In this document: positions 5,662 through 13,359 of the stretch, one piece after another
Position numbering within the stretch: the first letter of the stretch is position 1
Layout: every line of letters begins with the position of its first letter
The notes under the pieces: model-generated
Told to the model about the DNA's origin: nothing
The model's database searches: none
What the model saw: the letters and a program-made list of their open reading frames with translations, nothing else
Made by a program: the position numbers and the translations under genes
Origin: GCA-2786165 sp964625775
Lineage (GTDB): Bacteria; Pseudomonadota; Gammaproteobacteria; Legionellales; Legionellaceae
Length of the DNA stretch: 13,427 bases
Reading direction: 5' to 3'
Assembly: GCA_964625775.1 (NCBI GenBank)
Contig: CAZVEH010000058.1
Coordinates: 1-13,427 of the forward strand

Positions 5662-8451
5662 ATGGCTGGCAATAATTTGGAAAACTCATTGCTCCAAGCC
5701 CCTTCATCACCAAGCCTTCATTCCTTGCGTTATCAAAATAATTCTTCTCATCCCCCCGCTAGTTTTTCATTATTGAGCTATACCGCCGCAAAATGGCGGG
5801 ATGCTTGGACAGCTGTCGGCTCTTATTCTTGGAATGCCGCTGTTGCCGTCAATGACACCGTTGAAGCTGCCACAGATGGCATGCGGCGTTTCATCAAACC
5901 CTATCATGAATCAGGCATTGCCTATCGAATCTATGGTGTTGCTGATGGTATTAATCTTATTTTTAGTATGTTTAATTTGTGGTATTTGTTTAAACATGCT
6001 TGGCAGTGCAACCTTGACATTTTAACGCCAAATGAAATCAAAGTTGCGCTTGCAGAATTTCACGCGGCGGAAAAAACACTCGAGGGATACATTTCTACTG
6101 TTATTTTGTTCGCGCTTTGGGTGATCTTTTCGTTCGTTGGAAGTACTTTTGTTGAAAAACAAGATCATCCAAACGTGAAAGTATTTGCCTTTTTATTGCC
6201 TCATGCACGCACAGTACTCAAACAATTAAAATGGACTTTTAAAGGACTACGTTCGTTGTTTGCGGTGTTTTTGCACTACGGCATTGATCAGACATGTTTA
6301 ATCAAACTGTTGTTTCCTATGGCTGCGGTGATAGGTTTGATGGCTATGGTCAATAGCGTGGTATTACGTACGATACGTGATACGCGAAAAAATATGGTGA
6401 AAACGAATATTGATATCAACAAACAAATTGTTGAGAGCAAATCTTTGCTACACCAATTATCGGAAATGCCAAGTTCTTTTGAAGGATTTGAGTGCTCTCT
6501 CGTCTTGCTGGAAAATGATGATTCAACCCTGAAAACTTTGTATTACATCAGTGCAGATGGCAAGCCTACAGAGCTTAAAATACCAGAAAACTTTGATGAA
6601 AAAGTAGCACAGCAACAAACCATAAATCTCCATGCCAGAATGAAACAGCACCTGAATTATGTATTGACTACACAGCATGCAGTCTCAACCCAATCAGAAA
6701 ATAATTTGCCTATAAGACTTAGTTTTATTGCAAATAAATCTTCAATTGATATATTGGCGTATCGAAACTCTTATGTATGTTTTTCGCATGCAGAAGATGT
6801 CAAAAAGCATGGGCACTTAGCCTATATCGACGGAAAGGGCAATGTCGTTCAACACGAGAGCAGCGCGAAATTTCATGAAACTTTGTTGCGTACCCAGGAA
6901 AATCCAGATTTTTTACGGCTCACTGCAGAGCAACTGACCACCATTGTGGGCGAACAAAGTGTGGAGGTTAAGTTAGGGCATGCTTACCAAAGATTTACTG
7001 CCCGTCGCGACACATTTCTAGGGTTAAAACAACCACCAGACGAGGCAAGTCAGCAAGAAATCATTCAAATTCAAACTCAACCTAGAAATGAAGCATTTTT
7101 TGCCTTATTTTCAGCAACTGCTTCGGCGCTGTTTGATGGATTGTATTTTTACATCTACGCCTTATCCAATGTTATAGAGATGTTATCCCCCACAATGGCT
7201 TTATATATGCTAGGAGCAACGGCAGCATTATTTACGGTCTGTGTGATCACGCGCTTAGCTGAAGAAGTCGAGTATCAGCGGCGACTCGATGTTTCAATCC
7301 TTCGCCCTAAAGTTGAGCTTTCTAAAATAGATTGCACGATTTTACATCAGCAGTTAGAGTTGCTTATGGACATACAGTCTCTTAAAAAGAGTATTGTGGA
7401 CACCCCAGAGTCCTCAGACAATACTTCACTACGGGCAACGCATAAAAAATTACTAGAGTTGGAGCAACGGCTTGATATTGGGGTACTGAATAGTGCTATC
7501 GATAATGAACTTTTTAGCAATAAACCTATTTACGATCAAGCACAATTACAGACATTAAGAGAGTTTTTTAATTCGCCTCAATTTCAAAAGTCCATTGATG
7601 ACCGAAAAACACAGCTGGAAGGCCCCGATGTACCACACATTATCGAAGGGTGTGATGATGTCCTGCTGACCAAATTATTATGGGACAAATTGCGATGCTC
7701 CCTTGAGAGTGGCAAAGATTTGCAAGATAAATTAAGAACCAATCTGAGAGGATCTTATTGGGCGGCAGCTATGACAGGGTTGCAAAATGGTTTGGCGGTA
7801 CAGGGTGCGCTCTCTAGTTTTGCTTTTATGGTGTCTACTTTGCTTTATGGATTGCAGTCTCCACCTGTTTTTGCCATAGCTTGCATGGCTGTTGGACTCA
7901 CCGCTGTACTGCTATGTTGCGCGCAAGCTTTGGTGAGTTATCATTATTACCGACAGAAGTTTGATCAAGACGAACGTGAATTTCTCAGAGAATTTCCAGC
8001 AGAAGAGCTGGAAAAAATGCGAGGTAGTAACGACCCACTTATTGAAAAAAACTCAGACAATCTTAGAAAAAATATCGAGCACAATAAACATTTTACGCTT
8101 GAAACTCGACCCGATTATGTGGTTATGGAATGGGCGGAAATTCTTCGTTTGCTGTTTTCGGGCTGGATAAAGGGCGATAAAGCAATGGTCGAGCTTTATG
8201 CGCGGTTGTTAGATCATCCTAAAGATAGTTATTTGCCTTTGATAGGTTCGATTGTTTTTGCTATCGCACTGGCCTTGAGAGCTATTGCAAAAGGCTTTGG
8301 TGCAGGTAGACCGGATGATGATAAAGCAGCCTCTAAGAAGCGCTCGCCGTTTATAGTTGGCGGGCTTACGTTGTTTGATGACGCCGGACGCCGCTCTAAT
8401 GTGACGGAGGAGCTTGCCTCTGCACCTGCTTTACTCGCAGTGGCTGTATAA
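5662..8451 (+). CDS. Very large multi-pass membrane protein of unknown family
   Basis: This 929-residue protein is not recognised. The ATG at 5662 follows GGAGGG closely and comes straight after an in-frame TGA, so the start is secure. About eight to nine hydrophobic helices are grouped: about 92-112, 143-164, 190-210, 216-236, 480-505, 511-533, 712-731, 736-758 and 857-873. Long soluble, mostly helical stretches (about 237-475, 534-695, 759-856) separate the groups. Three hairpins look alike: two helices with a Pro between or at the start of the second, followed by a highly charged segment (RTIRDTRKN, RLAEEVEYQRR, YHYYRQKFDQDE). The tail after the last helix is charged (RPDDDKAASKKR) and ends in TEELASAPALLAVAV. 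There is no signal peptide. Size, topology and lack of a family recall membrane-targeted effectors of intracellular Legionellales, which is inference. The 3' end overlaps the DUF4254 gene by 21 bases. Confidence 0.88.
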   Translation: MAGNNLENSLLQAPSSPSLHSLRYQNNSSHPPASFSLLSYTAAKWRDAWTAVGSYSWNAAVAVNDTVEAATDGMRRFIKPYHESGIAYRIYGVADGINLIFSMFNLWYLFKHAWQCNLDILTPNEIKVALAEFHAAEKTLEGYISTVILFALWVIFSFVGSTFVEKQDHPNVKVFAFLLPHARTVLKQLKWTFKGLRSLFAVFLHYGIDQTCLIKLLFPMAAVIGLMAMVNSVVLRTIRDTRKNMVKTNIDINKQIVESKSLLHQLSEMPSSFEGFECSLVLLENDDSTLKTLYYISADGKPTELKIPENFDEKVAQQQTINLHARMKQHLNYVLTTQHAVSTQSENNLPIRLSFIANKSSIDILAYRNSYVCFSHAEDVKKHGHLAYIDGKGNVVQHESSAKFHETLLRTQENPDFLRLTAEQLTTIVGEQSVEVKLGHAYQRFTARRDTFLGLKQPPDEASQQEIIQIQTQPRNEAFFALFSATASALFDGLYFYIYALSNVIEMLSPTMALYMLGATAALFTVCVITRLAEEVEYQRRLDVSILRPKVELSKIDCTILHQQLELLMDIQSLKKSIVDTPESSDNTSLRATHKKLLELEQRLDIGVLNSAIDNELFSNKPIYDQAQLQTLREFFNSPQFQKSIDDRKTQLEGPDVPHIIEGCDDVLLTKLLWDKLRCSLESGKDLQDKLRTNLRGSYWAAAMTGLQNGLAVQGALSSFAFMVSTLLYGLQSPPVFAIACMAVGLTAVLLCCAQALVSYHYYRQKFDQDEREFLREFPAEELEKMRGSNDPLIEKNSDNLRKNIEHNKHFTLETRPDYVVMEWAEILRLLFSGWIKGDKAMVELYARLLDHPKDSYLPLIGSIVFAIALALRAIAKGFGAGRPDDDKAASKKRSPFIVGGLTLFDDAGRRSNVTEELASAPALLAVAV

Positions 8452-9024
8452 TTCGGGATTTAACGTAGGATCATTGTACATTTTAAATTGATGATAACGA
8501 TAGAACGTGCGTATGTGCAGAGTCAAATCTTTGAGTAACTGCCGTAAACAAGATGTCAAATGTTGATGTTGAGCATGTAGTATTTCTAGTTTTTGCGCAC
8601 AAAGCTGACGATGCGCGTCATCGGCTGTTGGGCGAACTGCTTGCACAGCCATGTGATACGATTTAAGCGATAAAATGGACAAACGATCAATCATCATGCC
8701 GGGTGTTTCCGAATGGATTGGGCAGTTTTCTTGATGAGAGGGTTTTAGCGTATGTGCCAGCCATTCATCCATGGCTTCCATACGATTATTGCGTTGTTGG
8801 TTGAAATGATCAATATCGCGTTTGGCATGGTACACAAAACTATGTCCCATATCTTCACGGCGCGCCCGATCTTCTGCTCTCCATAATTGAAAATTGAAGC
8901 TATGGTTTTCTTCTACCAGTTTTAATAGGCCATCGAAGCGTAACTGGATGTCTCCGGTGCTCCATTCTTGGATGGTGTCTCGATGTAACTCGGTAATGTC
9001 GTTGATGAGGGTATCAATATTCAT
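8431..9024 (-). CDS. DUF4254 family protein
   Basis: This 197-residue cytoplasmic, mainly helical protein matches the DUF4254 pattern: N-H-x-x-N-x-x-L-W-x-x-E-D-x-A-R-type text seen as ENHSFNFQLWRAEDRARRED (residues 39-58), then KRDIDHFNQQRNNRMEAMDEW and ETPGMMIDRLSILSLKSYHM. Length is usual for the family. The biochemical role is unknown; family members are often found near carbohydrate or envelope genes (recalled, not shown here). It lies 78 bases downstream of rlmB on the same strand and probably belongs to the rnr-rlmB transcript. No clear ribosome binding site precedes the ATG, and no terminator is visible past its stop, where it overlaps the convergent membrane-protein gene by 21 bases. 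Confidence 0.88.
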   Translation of the reverse strand: MNIDTLINDITELHRDTIQEWSTGDIQLRFDGLLKLVEENHSFNFQLWRAEDRARREDMGHSFVYHAKRDIDHFNQQRNNRMEAMDEWLAHTLKPSHQENCPIHSETPGMMIDRLSILSLKSYHMAVQAVRPTADDAHRQLCAQKLEILHAQHQHLTSCLRQLLKDLTLHIRTFYRYHQFKMYNDPTLNPELYSHCE

Positions 9025-9102
9025 GAGATTTTAAGTAGAAAAAAGAATCATTTTACCCTTTTTTATGATGAAAGCCCAGGATTTAAAAATATGCTTCTCA
9101 AA

Positions 9103-9849
9103 TCACAGCACATTTCGTTGTCGAACCACTTCAAATAAACACACACCGGTGGCTACGGAAACATTGAGGCTGGACACGCTGCCTAACATCGGAATAGAAA
9201 ATAACCCATCGCAACGTTCCCGGGTCAAACGACGCAATCCTTCGCCTTCAGCGCCTAGAACCAGCGCAAGCGGTATTTTGGCATCGAGCGCATAGAGAGA
9301 GGTTTGTGCCTCACCTGCCGTACCATAGACCCAGATACCGCCCTGTTTGATGGTTTCAATCGTACGAGCCAAATTAGTGACGCGTATCACAGGTATTGAT
9401 TCTGCCGCGCCACAGGCTACTTTGCTGACTACGGGGGTGATGGGGGCGGACTTATCTTTGGGGATAATCACACAATCTACGCCCGCAGCATCTGCGGTGC
9501 GTAAGCAAGCACCTAAATTGTGCGGATCGGTGATGCCATCTAAAATGAGCAAAAAAGGTATGCTGGTTTTTTTCTCAAGAAATGCCATTAAATCTTGTTC
9601 ATGGTATTGCGGCAAGGGACTGGCGATGGCGACAATACCTTGATGCACTTCTTCAGGAAATTTCAGCGCCATTTTAGCAGCCGAAAGCAGCAATACCGGA
9701 ATGGAGCGCTGTGCCAACTGCGATAAAACATCCAGCATGCGTTTGTCTTGGCGTTCTTGATTCACAAAAACTTGCTTGACGTTACGGTGTGGGTTGTTGA
9801 GTAAGGCTACCACAGCATGTAAGCCGTAAATCAGTTGATCACTACTCAT
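9103..9849 (-). CDS. rlmB: 23S rRNA (guanosine-2'-O-)-methyltransferase RlmB
   Basis: This 248-residue SPOUT-class (TrmH-type) RNA methyltransferase should methylate the 2'-O of a conserved guanosine in domain V of 23S rRNA (G2251 in E. coli) using S-adenosylmethionine. The N-terminal substrate-binding domain opens with YGLHAV. The three knot motifs are seen: DPHNLGACLRTADAAG with N111 and R117, LVLGAEGEGLRRLTRE near 198-213, and IPMLGSVSSLNVSVATG with S227 and N229. Length is normal. Its start overlaps the end of rnr by eight bases (ATGAGTAG), with no separate ribosome binding site, so translation is probably coupled. The rnr-rlmB order is common in gammaproteobacteria. Confidence 0.97.
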   Translation of the reverse strand: MSSDQLIYGLHAVVALLNNPHRNVKQVFVNQERQDKRMLDVLSQLAQRSIPVLLLSAAKMALKFPEEVHQGIVAIASPLPQYHEQDLMAFLEKKTSIPFLLILDGITDPHNLGACLRTADAAGVDCVIIPKDKSAPITPVVSKVACGAAESIPVIRVTNLARTIETIKQGGIWVYGTAGEAQTSLYALDAKIPLALVLGAEGEGLRRLTRERCDGLFSIPMLGSVSSLNVSVATGVCLFEVVRQRNVL

Positions 9850-12022
9850 CTAAAGGTTCATCCACTACCGGTTCAAAATCAATTTTGCGCTCATTCAAAT
9901 CGACGCGTGCCACCAACACAGTCATGGGGTCACCTAAGCGATAGGTATGCCCACCGCGCTCGCCGACCAGGCGATGTTTGACCGCATCAAAGGTATAATA
10001 GTCGGATTTTAACGAAGTCACATGGACCAAGCCTTCTACATAAACCTCATTCAGTTCTACAAAAATGCCAAATCCCGTTACAGCAGATATTTTGCCTTGA
10101 AAAGTTTGGCCAATTTTGTCTTGCATATATTCACACTTCAGCCAGGTGACCACTTCGCGGGTTGCTTCATCTGCACGCCGCTCGGTCGCAGAACAATGTT
10201 TGCCTAAACGATTCATATCTTCATCGCTGTAATGAAAGGTGTCTGCGGGTTGATTGTCAATCAAATGCCCAACTGCGCGATGAATCAATAAATCAGGATA
10301 ACGGCGAATGGGTGACGTAAAATGGGTATACGCTGAATACGCTAACCCAAAGTGCCCATCATTGGATTCAATATATTGTGCTTGTCTGAGAGAACGTAAC
10401 ATAACGGTTTGAATCAAGTGTTTTTCAGGTTTGCCGTCTAATTGGGCGAGCACGTTTTGAAAATCTTTGGGGGTAGGTTGCGTGCCGCCTAAAAGTTTTA
10501 GGCCAAATTCACTTAAAAACTTGCGTAAGCCCATGATTTTTTCTTCGTCAGGCACGGGATGCACCCGATAAAGCGTCGGAATGTTGGCTTTTTCTAAGAA
10601 ATCAGCTGTGGCGACGTTGGCAGCAAGCATGCATTCCTCAATCAAACGATGCGCATCGTTACGAATCAACGGTTTGATGCGTTGAATTTTGCGGTGTTCA
10701 TCGAATTCAATTTGAGTTTCTGTGGTATCAAAATCCATGGCGCCACGTATTTTTCGAGTTTTTTGTAACTGGTGAAACAAATCCACCAATGGCTCTAAAA
10801 CGGGCCACAGATCGGGATGTTCCTGGTCGGTATGACCTTGTTTCATCCACTCGCCTACTTGATCGTAGGTCAATCTTGCTTTGGAATGGATGACGGCACG
10901 GAAAAATCGAGAGCGTTTGATATTGCCATCGTCGCCAATGCTCATCTCAACCACCATACATAGGCGGTCTACTTTGGGGTTTAAAGAGCAAATGCCATTA
11001 GACAAAGCTTCTGGCAGCATGGGAACCACTTTTCCAGGGAAATACACAGAATTTCCCCGACGAGCACCTTCTTTGTCTAAGGGCGAGTTGATCGCAACAT
11101 AATGACTGACGTCCGCAATGGCGACGAATAATTGAAACCCACCTTTGGGTTTGGCCACGCAATAGACCGCATCATCAAAATCTTTTGCATCAGCACCATC
11201 AATAGTCACAAAAGGCAAATCACGTAAATCCGAACGTTTTTCAAGATCTTTGGCTTCTACTGTTTGTTTGATTTTTGCCACGGCAGCCAACGTATCATCG
11301 GGCCATTTGGTGGGAATGCCATGCGCTAGAATGGAGACTTCGATTTCCATGCCTGGGGCCATGTGTTCGCCCAAAATATGGATGACTTTGCCAATCGCTT
11401 GTGTTCGCTTGTTGGGAAACGCCAAGATTTCGACCAATACAATTTGGCCATTTTTTGCAGACAGAATGCTTTCTGGAGGAATAGAAATATCTTGGGTCAA
11501 ACGTTTGCTATCGGGCACCACAAAATGGATCCCATGTTCGGTGAAAAAGCGCCCAACGACCGTAGCATTGGCGTGCTCAATGACTTCGTGAATTTTACCT
11601 TCAAGGCGGCCACGTCGATCAACCGATGTTTGAAAGGCCAGCACTGTGTCACCATGCATCACGCCACGCATTTCTGCCGCTGAAAGCATCATGTCTTCGC
11701 CGTCATCTTCCGGGATAAAAAACCCAAATCCTTCCGGATGTGCTTGCACCGTACCGCGACGTAAATTAATACGATTAAATAAACAAAAGCGACCACGGCG
11801 ATCTTGCATCAATTGGCCGTCGCGCAGCATGGCGCGTAATCGAAAATTGAGTGCTTCTTGTTTGGGTTCTTCTTGAATCGATAGTTTTTTGATCAGTTGG
11901 TTGCGAGACATGGGACGACCAAACTCCTCCAGAACCATCATGATATATTCACGACTGGGGATAGGTTGGTCGTATTTTTCGCGTTCCCTTTGATGAAAAG
12001 GGTCTTTAGGATCTTTGTTCAC
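9842..12022 (-). CDS. rnr: Ribonuclease R
   Basis: This 726-residue 3'-5' exoribonuclease of the RNB family degrades structured RNA in the cytoplasm. Domain order is typical: N-terminal helix-turn-helix region (ending near 85), two cold-shock-like domains (about 85-240), the RNB catalytic domain, and an S1 domain (about 635-715, GQTFQGKISAVTGFGIFVEL). The catalytic aspartates are present in DGADAKDFDDA as D275, D281, D283 and D284, and SVYFPGKVVPMLPE is conserved. The start is GTG at 12022: the following residues align with the E. coli N-terminus (DPF..RE.EKY..PIPSRE) and the upstream in-frame ATG meets a stop after two codons. The protein ends at FEPVVDEPLDE right after the S1 domain and lacks the lysine-rich tail that brings the E. 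coli enzyme to 813 residues. The gene lies 24 bases after the small exported-protein gene and overlaps rlmB. Confidence 0.97.
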   Translation of the reverse strand: MNKDPKDPFHQREREKYDQPIPSREYIMMVLEEFGRPMSRNQLIKKLSIQEEPKQEALNFRLRAMLRDGQLMQDRRGRFCLFNRINLRRGTVQAHPEGFGFFIPEDDGEDMMLSAAEMRGVMHGDTVLAFQTSVDRRGRLEGKIHEVIEHANATVVGRFFTEHGIHFVVPDSKRLTQDISIPPESILSAKNGQIVLVEILAFPNKRTQAIGKVIHILGEHMAPGMEIEVSILAHGIPTKWPDDTLAAVAKIKQTVEAKDLEKRSDLRDLPFVTIDGADAKDFDDAVYCVAKPKGGFQLFVAIADVSHYVAINSPLDKEGARRGNSVYFPGKVVPMLPEALSNGICSLNPKVDRLCMVVEMSIGDDGNIKRSRFFRAVIHSKARLTYDQVGEWMKQGHTDQEHPDLWPVLEPLVDLFHQLQKTRKIRGAMDFDTTETQIEFDEHRKIQRIKPLIRNDAHRLIEECMLAANVATADFLEKANIPTLYRVHPVPDEEKIMGLRKFLSEFGLKLLGGTQPTPKDFQNVLAQLDGKPEKHLIQTVMLRSLRQAQYIESNDGHFGLAYSAYTHFTSPIRRYPDLLIHRAVGHLIDNQPADTFHYSDEDMNRLGKHCSATERRADEATREVVTWLKCEYMQDKIGQTFQGKISAVTGFGIFVELNEVYVEGLVHVTSLKSDYYTFDAVKHRLVGERGGHTYRLGDPMTVLVARVDLNERKIDFEPVVDEPLDE

Positions 12023-12046
12023 GGTTCACCACATATTAAAATAGTC

Positions 12047-12517
12047 TTATTGGGGGTCTAACACAAACCCTTGACGTTCAATGTAAGCTTTTAATGGAGA
12101 GAAGTCCATATTTTCACCAGCCCAAAACACACCAGACTTATCTGTAGGAATGTTTGAGTTGGGCCATTGGCAAATAGCCAACACATCGGCACAAGAAATT
12201 TGTTGTTCATGACCAGGCTTAGATTCAATGCATTTGAGCAAAAACGATTTGCTGGCATGATTGAGCACCAGAGCAGACCATTTACCCATTTGCAATAAAC
12301 TGCTAAATCCTGCTTGCGCCCCTGGATCTGTGGCAGGATGCGTGATCCAGAGGTCATTGCTGGATAAATTATGCATCATGAAAAGGGTTGGTTTTTTATG
12401 AGCAAGGTCAGGAATGGCATCATGAATGACCAGGGGCACACATCCTTTTGGATACATCTCCTGTGCCGTTGTGACCATAGGAAGCGCACATAATAAGATC
12501 AGAGACAAAAATTTCAT
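12047..12517 (-). CDS. Small exported four-cysteine protein, EnhB-like resemblance uncertain
   Basis: This 156-residue protein starts at the ATG at 12517. An earlier in-frame ATG at 12613 would put 32 unrelated residues in front of a clear signal peptide, MKFLSLILLCALPMVTTA-QE, cleaved after A18. The mature protein has four cysteines (C26, C96, C109, C116), enough for two disulfides, and distinctive text: WSALVLNHA, KCIESKPGHEQQISC, VLAICQWP and GVFWAGENM. The text recalls small periplasmic proteins annotated in Legionellales, some under the name EnhB, but I cannot confirm this. It lies immediately upstream of rnr (24-base gap), so the two may share a messenger. Confidence 0.75.
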   Translation of the reverse strand: MKFLSLILLCALPMVTTAQEMYPKGCVPLVIHDAIPDLAHKKPTLFMMHNLSSNDLWITHPATDPGAQAGFSSLLQMGKWSALVLNHASKSFLLKCIESKPGHEQQISCADVLAICQWPNSNIPTDKSGVFWAGENMDFSPLKAYIERQGFVLDPQ

Positions 12518-12589
12518 TCCATACTCGGTATAGATAGCATTGAGCCTACAGCTTACCATGATAAGTGTGGATAAAACAGGTGCTTTTTT

Positions 12590-12630
12590 GCCTAAGTGCC
12601 CTGATTTAGACACGGCGCTTAGGCATTTTT
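12590..12630 (+). terminator. Rho-independent terminator-like hairpin with no upstream plus-strand gene
   Basis: gcctaagtgcc (12590-12600) pairs with ggcgcttaggc (12614-12624) over 11 base pairs around a 13-base loop, followed by ATTTTT (12625-12630). The one imperfect pair is a U-G wobble in the plus-strand RNA but an A-C mismatch in the minus-strand RNA. The T-run also follows only on plus. The signal therefore works on the plus strand, yet the genes to its left run on minus. It may end a small RNA or a leader transcript, or block antisense reading. Confidence 0.6.
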
Positions 12631-12676
12631 ATGGGGTTCCTATTCGATGCGTTTGCTCCCAGTCACGGCGCAGGCA

Positions 12677-12720
12677 GATAAAATTTATCACGTATGTACT
12701 ATACTTAAGATCATGTGATC
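12677..12720 (+). promoter_or_regulatory. Candidate promoter flanked by palindromes
   Basis: TATACT (12700-12705) is a good -10 box 38 bases before the ATG at 12743; no good -35 is seen at 17 bases. The palindrome gataaaatttatc (12677-12689) lies about where the -35 would be. A second, gatcatgtgatc (12709-12720), with 5-bp arms, covers the predicted start. A weak -35 with flanking symmetric sites suggests factor-controlled transcription. Confidence 0.35.
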
Positions 12721-12742
12721 GGGTATTTAGGACGTATATAGT

Positions 12743-13177
12743 ATGAAAACACCAGAAAATATGCGGGAAGATGTTAACACTTTGATTCAAGCTCTTACCG
12801 GTAGTACCCTACCAGGTGCCCAGGCTCTTAAGAGCGAATTGGACAGCGCTTGTCACGAAATAGACGAAAAAAAGCTCAGCCTGGATTCAGCGACCAACGG
12901 TTTGTTTGATAAAAGAGACGTAAATCCTCAACAAGAACGTGAGATTAACGCTGCGTTTTCTAGCGCATGTCGCAGGGCTGTTATGGCGCATAAGACTGAG
13001 GTGATGCAGTACAAAGGTTTGGATAAACTCAAATCTATGCTCAATAGTTTTGCTCATAAGTATTGTGGTTTTGAATTGTTCAAAATAAAAGCAAAAGAAA
13101 TTAAAGCAGATACTAAGCCTGAACTTGAGAATGCACAACGTGCGGTTGAAACGTTTTCTAATAAGATGAAACGATAG
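12743..13177 (+). CDS. Hypothetical helical protein, 144 residues
   Basis: This protein is not recognised. It is rich in charged residues with helix-favouring composition throughout and has no signal peptide or membrane segment, so a soluble helical protein is expected. Text of note includes NMREDVNTLIQALTGSTLPG at the N-terminus, a central EREINAAFSSACRRAVMAHK, and a Lys/Glu-rich C-terminus (FKIKAKEIKADTKPELENAQ). Three cysteines (C37, C76 and C108) are scattered. The ATG is preceded by TAGGAC with a rather long spacing of about ten bases. A 40-codon gene with a stronger ribosome binding site follows after 21 bases, so the two probably form an operon. Small helical cytoplasmic proteins of this sort are common lineage-specific genes in intracellular bacteria; no role is assigned. 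Confidence 0.75.
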   Translation: MKTPENMREDVNTLIQALTGSTLPGAQALKSELDSACHEIDEKKLSLDSATNGLFDKRDVNPQQEREINAAFSSACRRAVMAHKTEVMQYKGLDKLKSMLNSFAHKYCGFELFKIKAKEIKADTKPELENAQRAVETFSNKMKR

Positions 13178-13198
13178 TTGTTCTAGGAGATACCTAAA

Positions 13199-13321
13199 AT
13201 GCCACGAACCATAAAAGACCTAGTGACTTTGAAAGAAGAGAAGGAGCGTTTGCTGCAAGCCAACCTTGAACAACATGAATCGCTTCAGCGTGAATTTGCT
13301 CAATTAGATAATCCAAGGTAA
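13199..13321 (+). CDS. Small ORF, 40-residue coiled-coil protein
   Basis: This reading frame begins MPRTIKDLVTLKEEKERLLQ and ends AQLDNPR before TAA. Almost the whole length is a charged amphipathic helix with leucines at heptad-like spacing, consistent with a short coiled coil. A strong AGGAGA (13185-13190) lies eight bases before the ATG. It follows the 144-residue gene by 21 bases on the same strand, so it is likely co-transcribed and may be a partner subunit. No family is recognised. Confidence 0.6.
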   Translation: MPRTIKDLVTLKEEKERLLQANLEQHESLQREFAQLDNPR

Positions 13322-13328
13322 CTCCCCA

Positions 13329-13359
13329 CGTCATCCCGAGCGCAGCGAGGGATCTCCTG
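13329..13359 (+). repeat. Half-element of the 'gtcatcccgagcg..gagggatctc' repeat
   Basis: The text cgtcatcccgagcgcagcga followed by gggatctcctg starts seven bases after the stop of the 40-codon gene. This wording is a recurrent intergenic repeat in many bacterial genomes (recalled pattern). Within it cccgagcgcagcgaggg is itself a short imperfect dyad. No inverted partner arm is visible before the window ends. Confidence 0.5.

Larger units (their letters stand above)
12518..12742. other. Divergent intergenic region with hairpin and operator-like palindromes
   Basis: This 225-base stretch separates the minus-strand exported-protein gene from the plus-strand 144-residue gene. It contains a plus-strand terminator-like hairpin (12590-12630) and two palindromes around a candidate -10 box (12677-12720). 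No convincing minus-strand promoter was found. No gene is seen in it. Confidence 0.5.

Noticed and set aside
5519..5713. Minus-strand 64-codon frame across the start of the large membrane-protein gene
   Set aside because: It covers the leader and start codon of a well-supported gene and has no protein-like pattern.
11250..11683. Two overlapping plus-strand frames inside rnr
   Set aside because: They are antisense to a fully conserved housekeeping gene and show no protein-like features.
12518..12613. N-terminal extension of the small exported protein from an ATG at 12613
   Set aside because: It would bury a clear signal peptide behind 32 residues and read through the terminator-like hairpin.
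12887..13138. Minus-strand 83-codon frame opposite the 144-residue gene
   Set aside because: Composition rich in Phe and Cys is typical of the antisense of a Lys/Glu-rich gene; no start signals.
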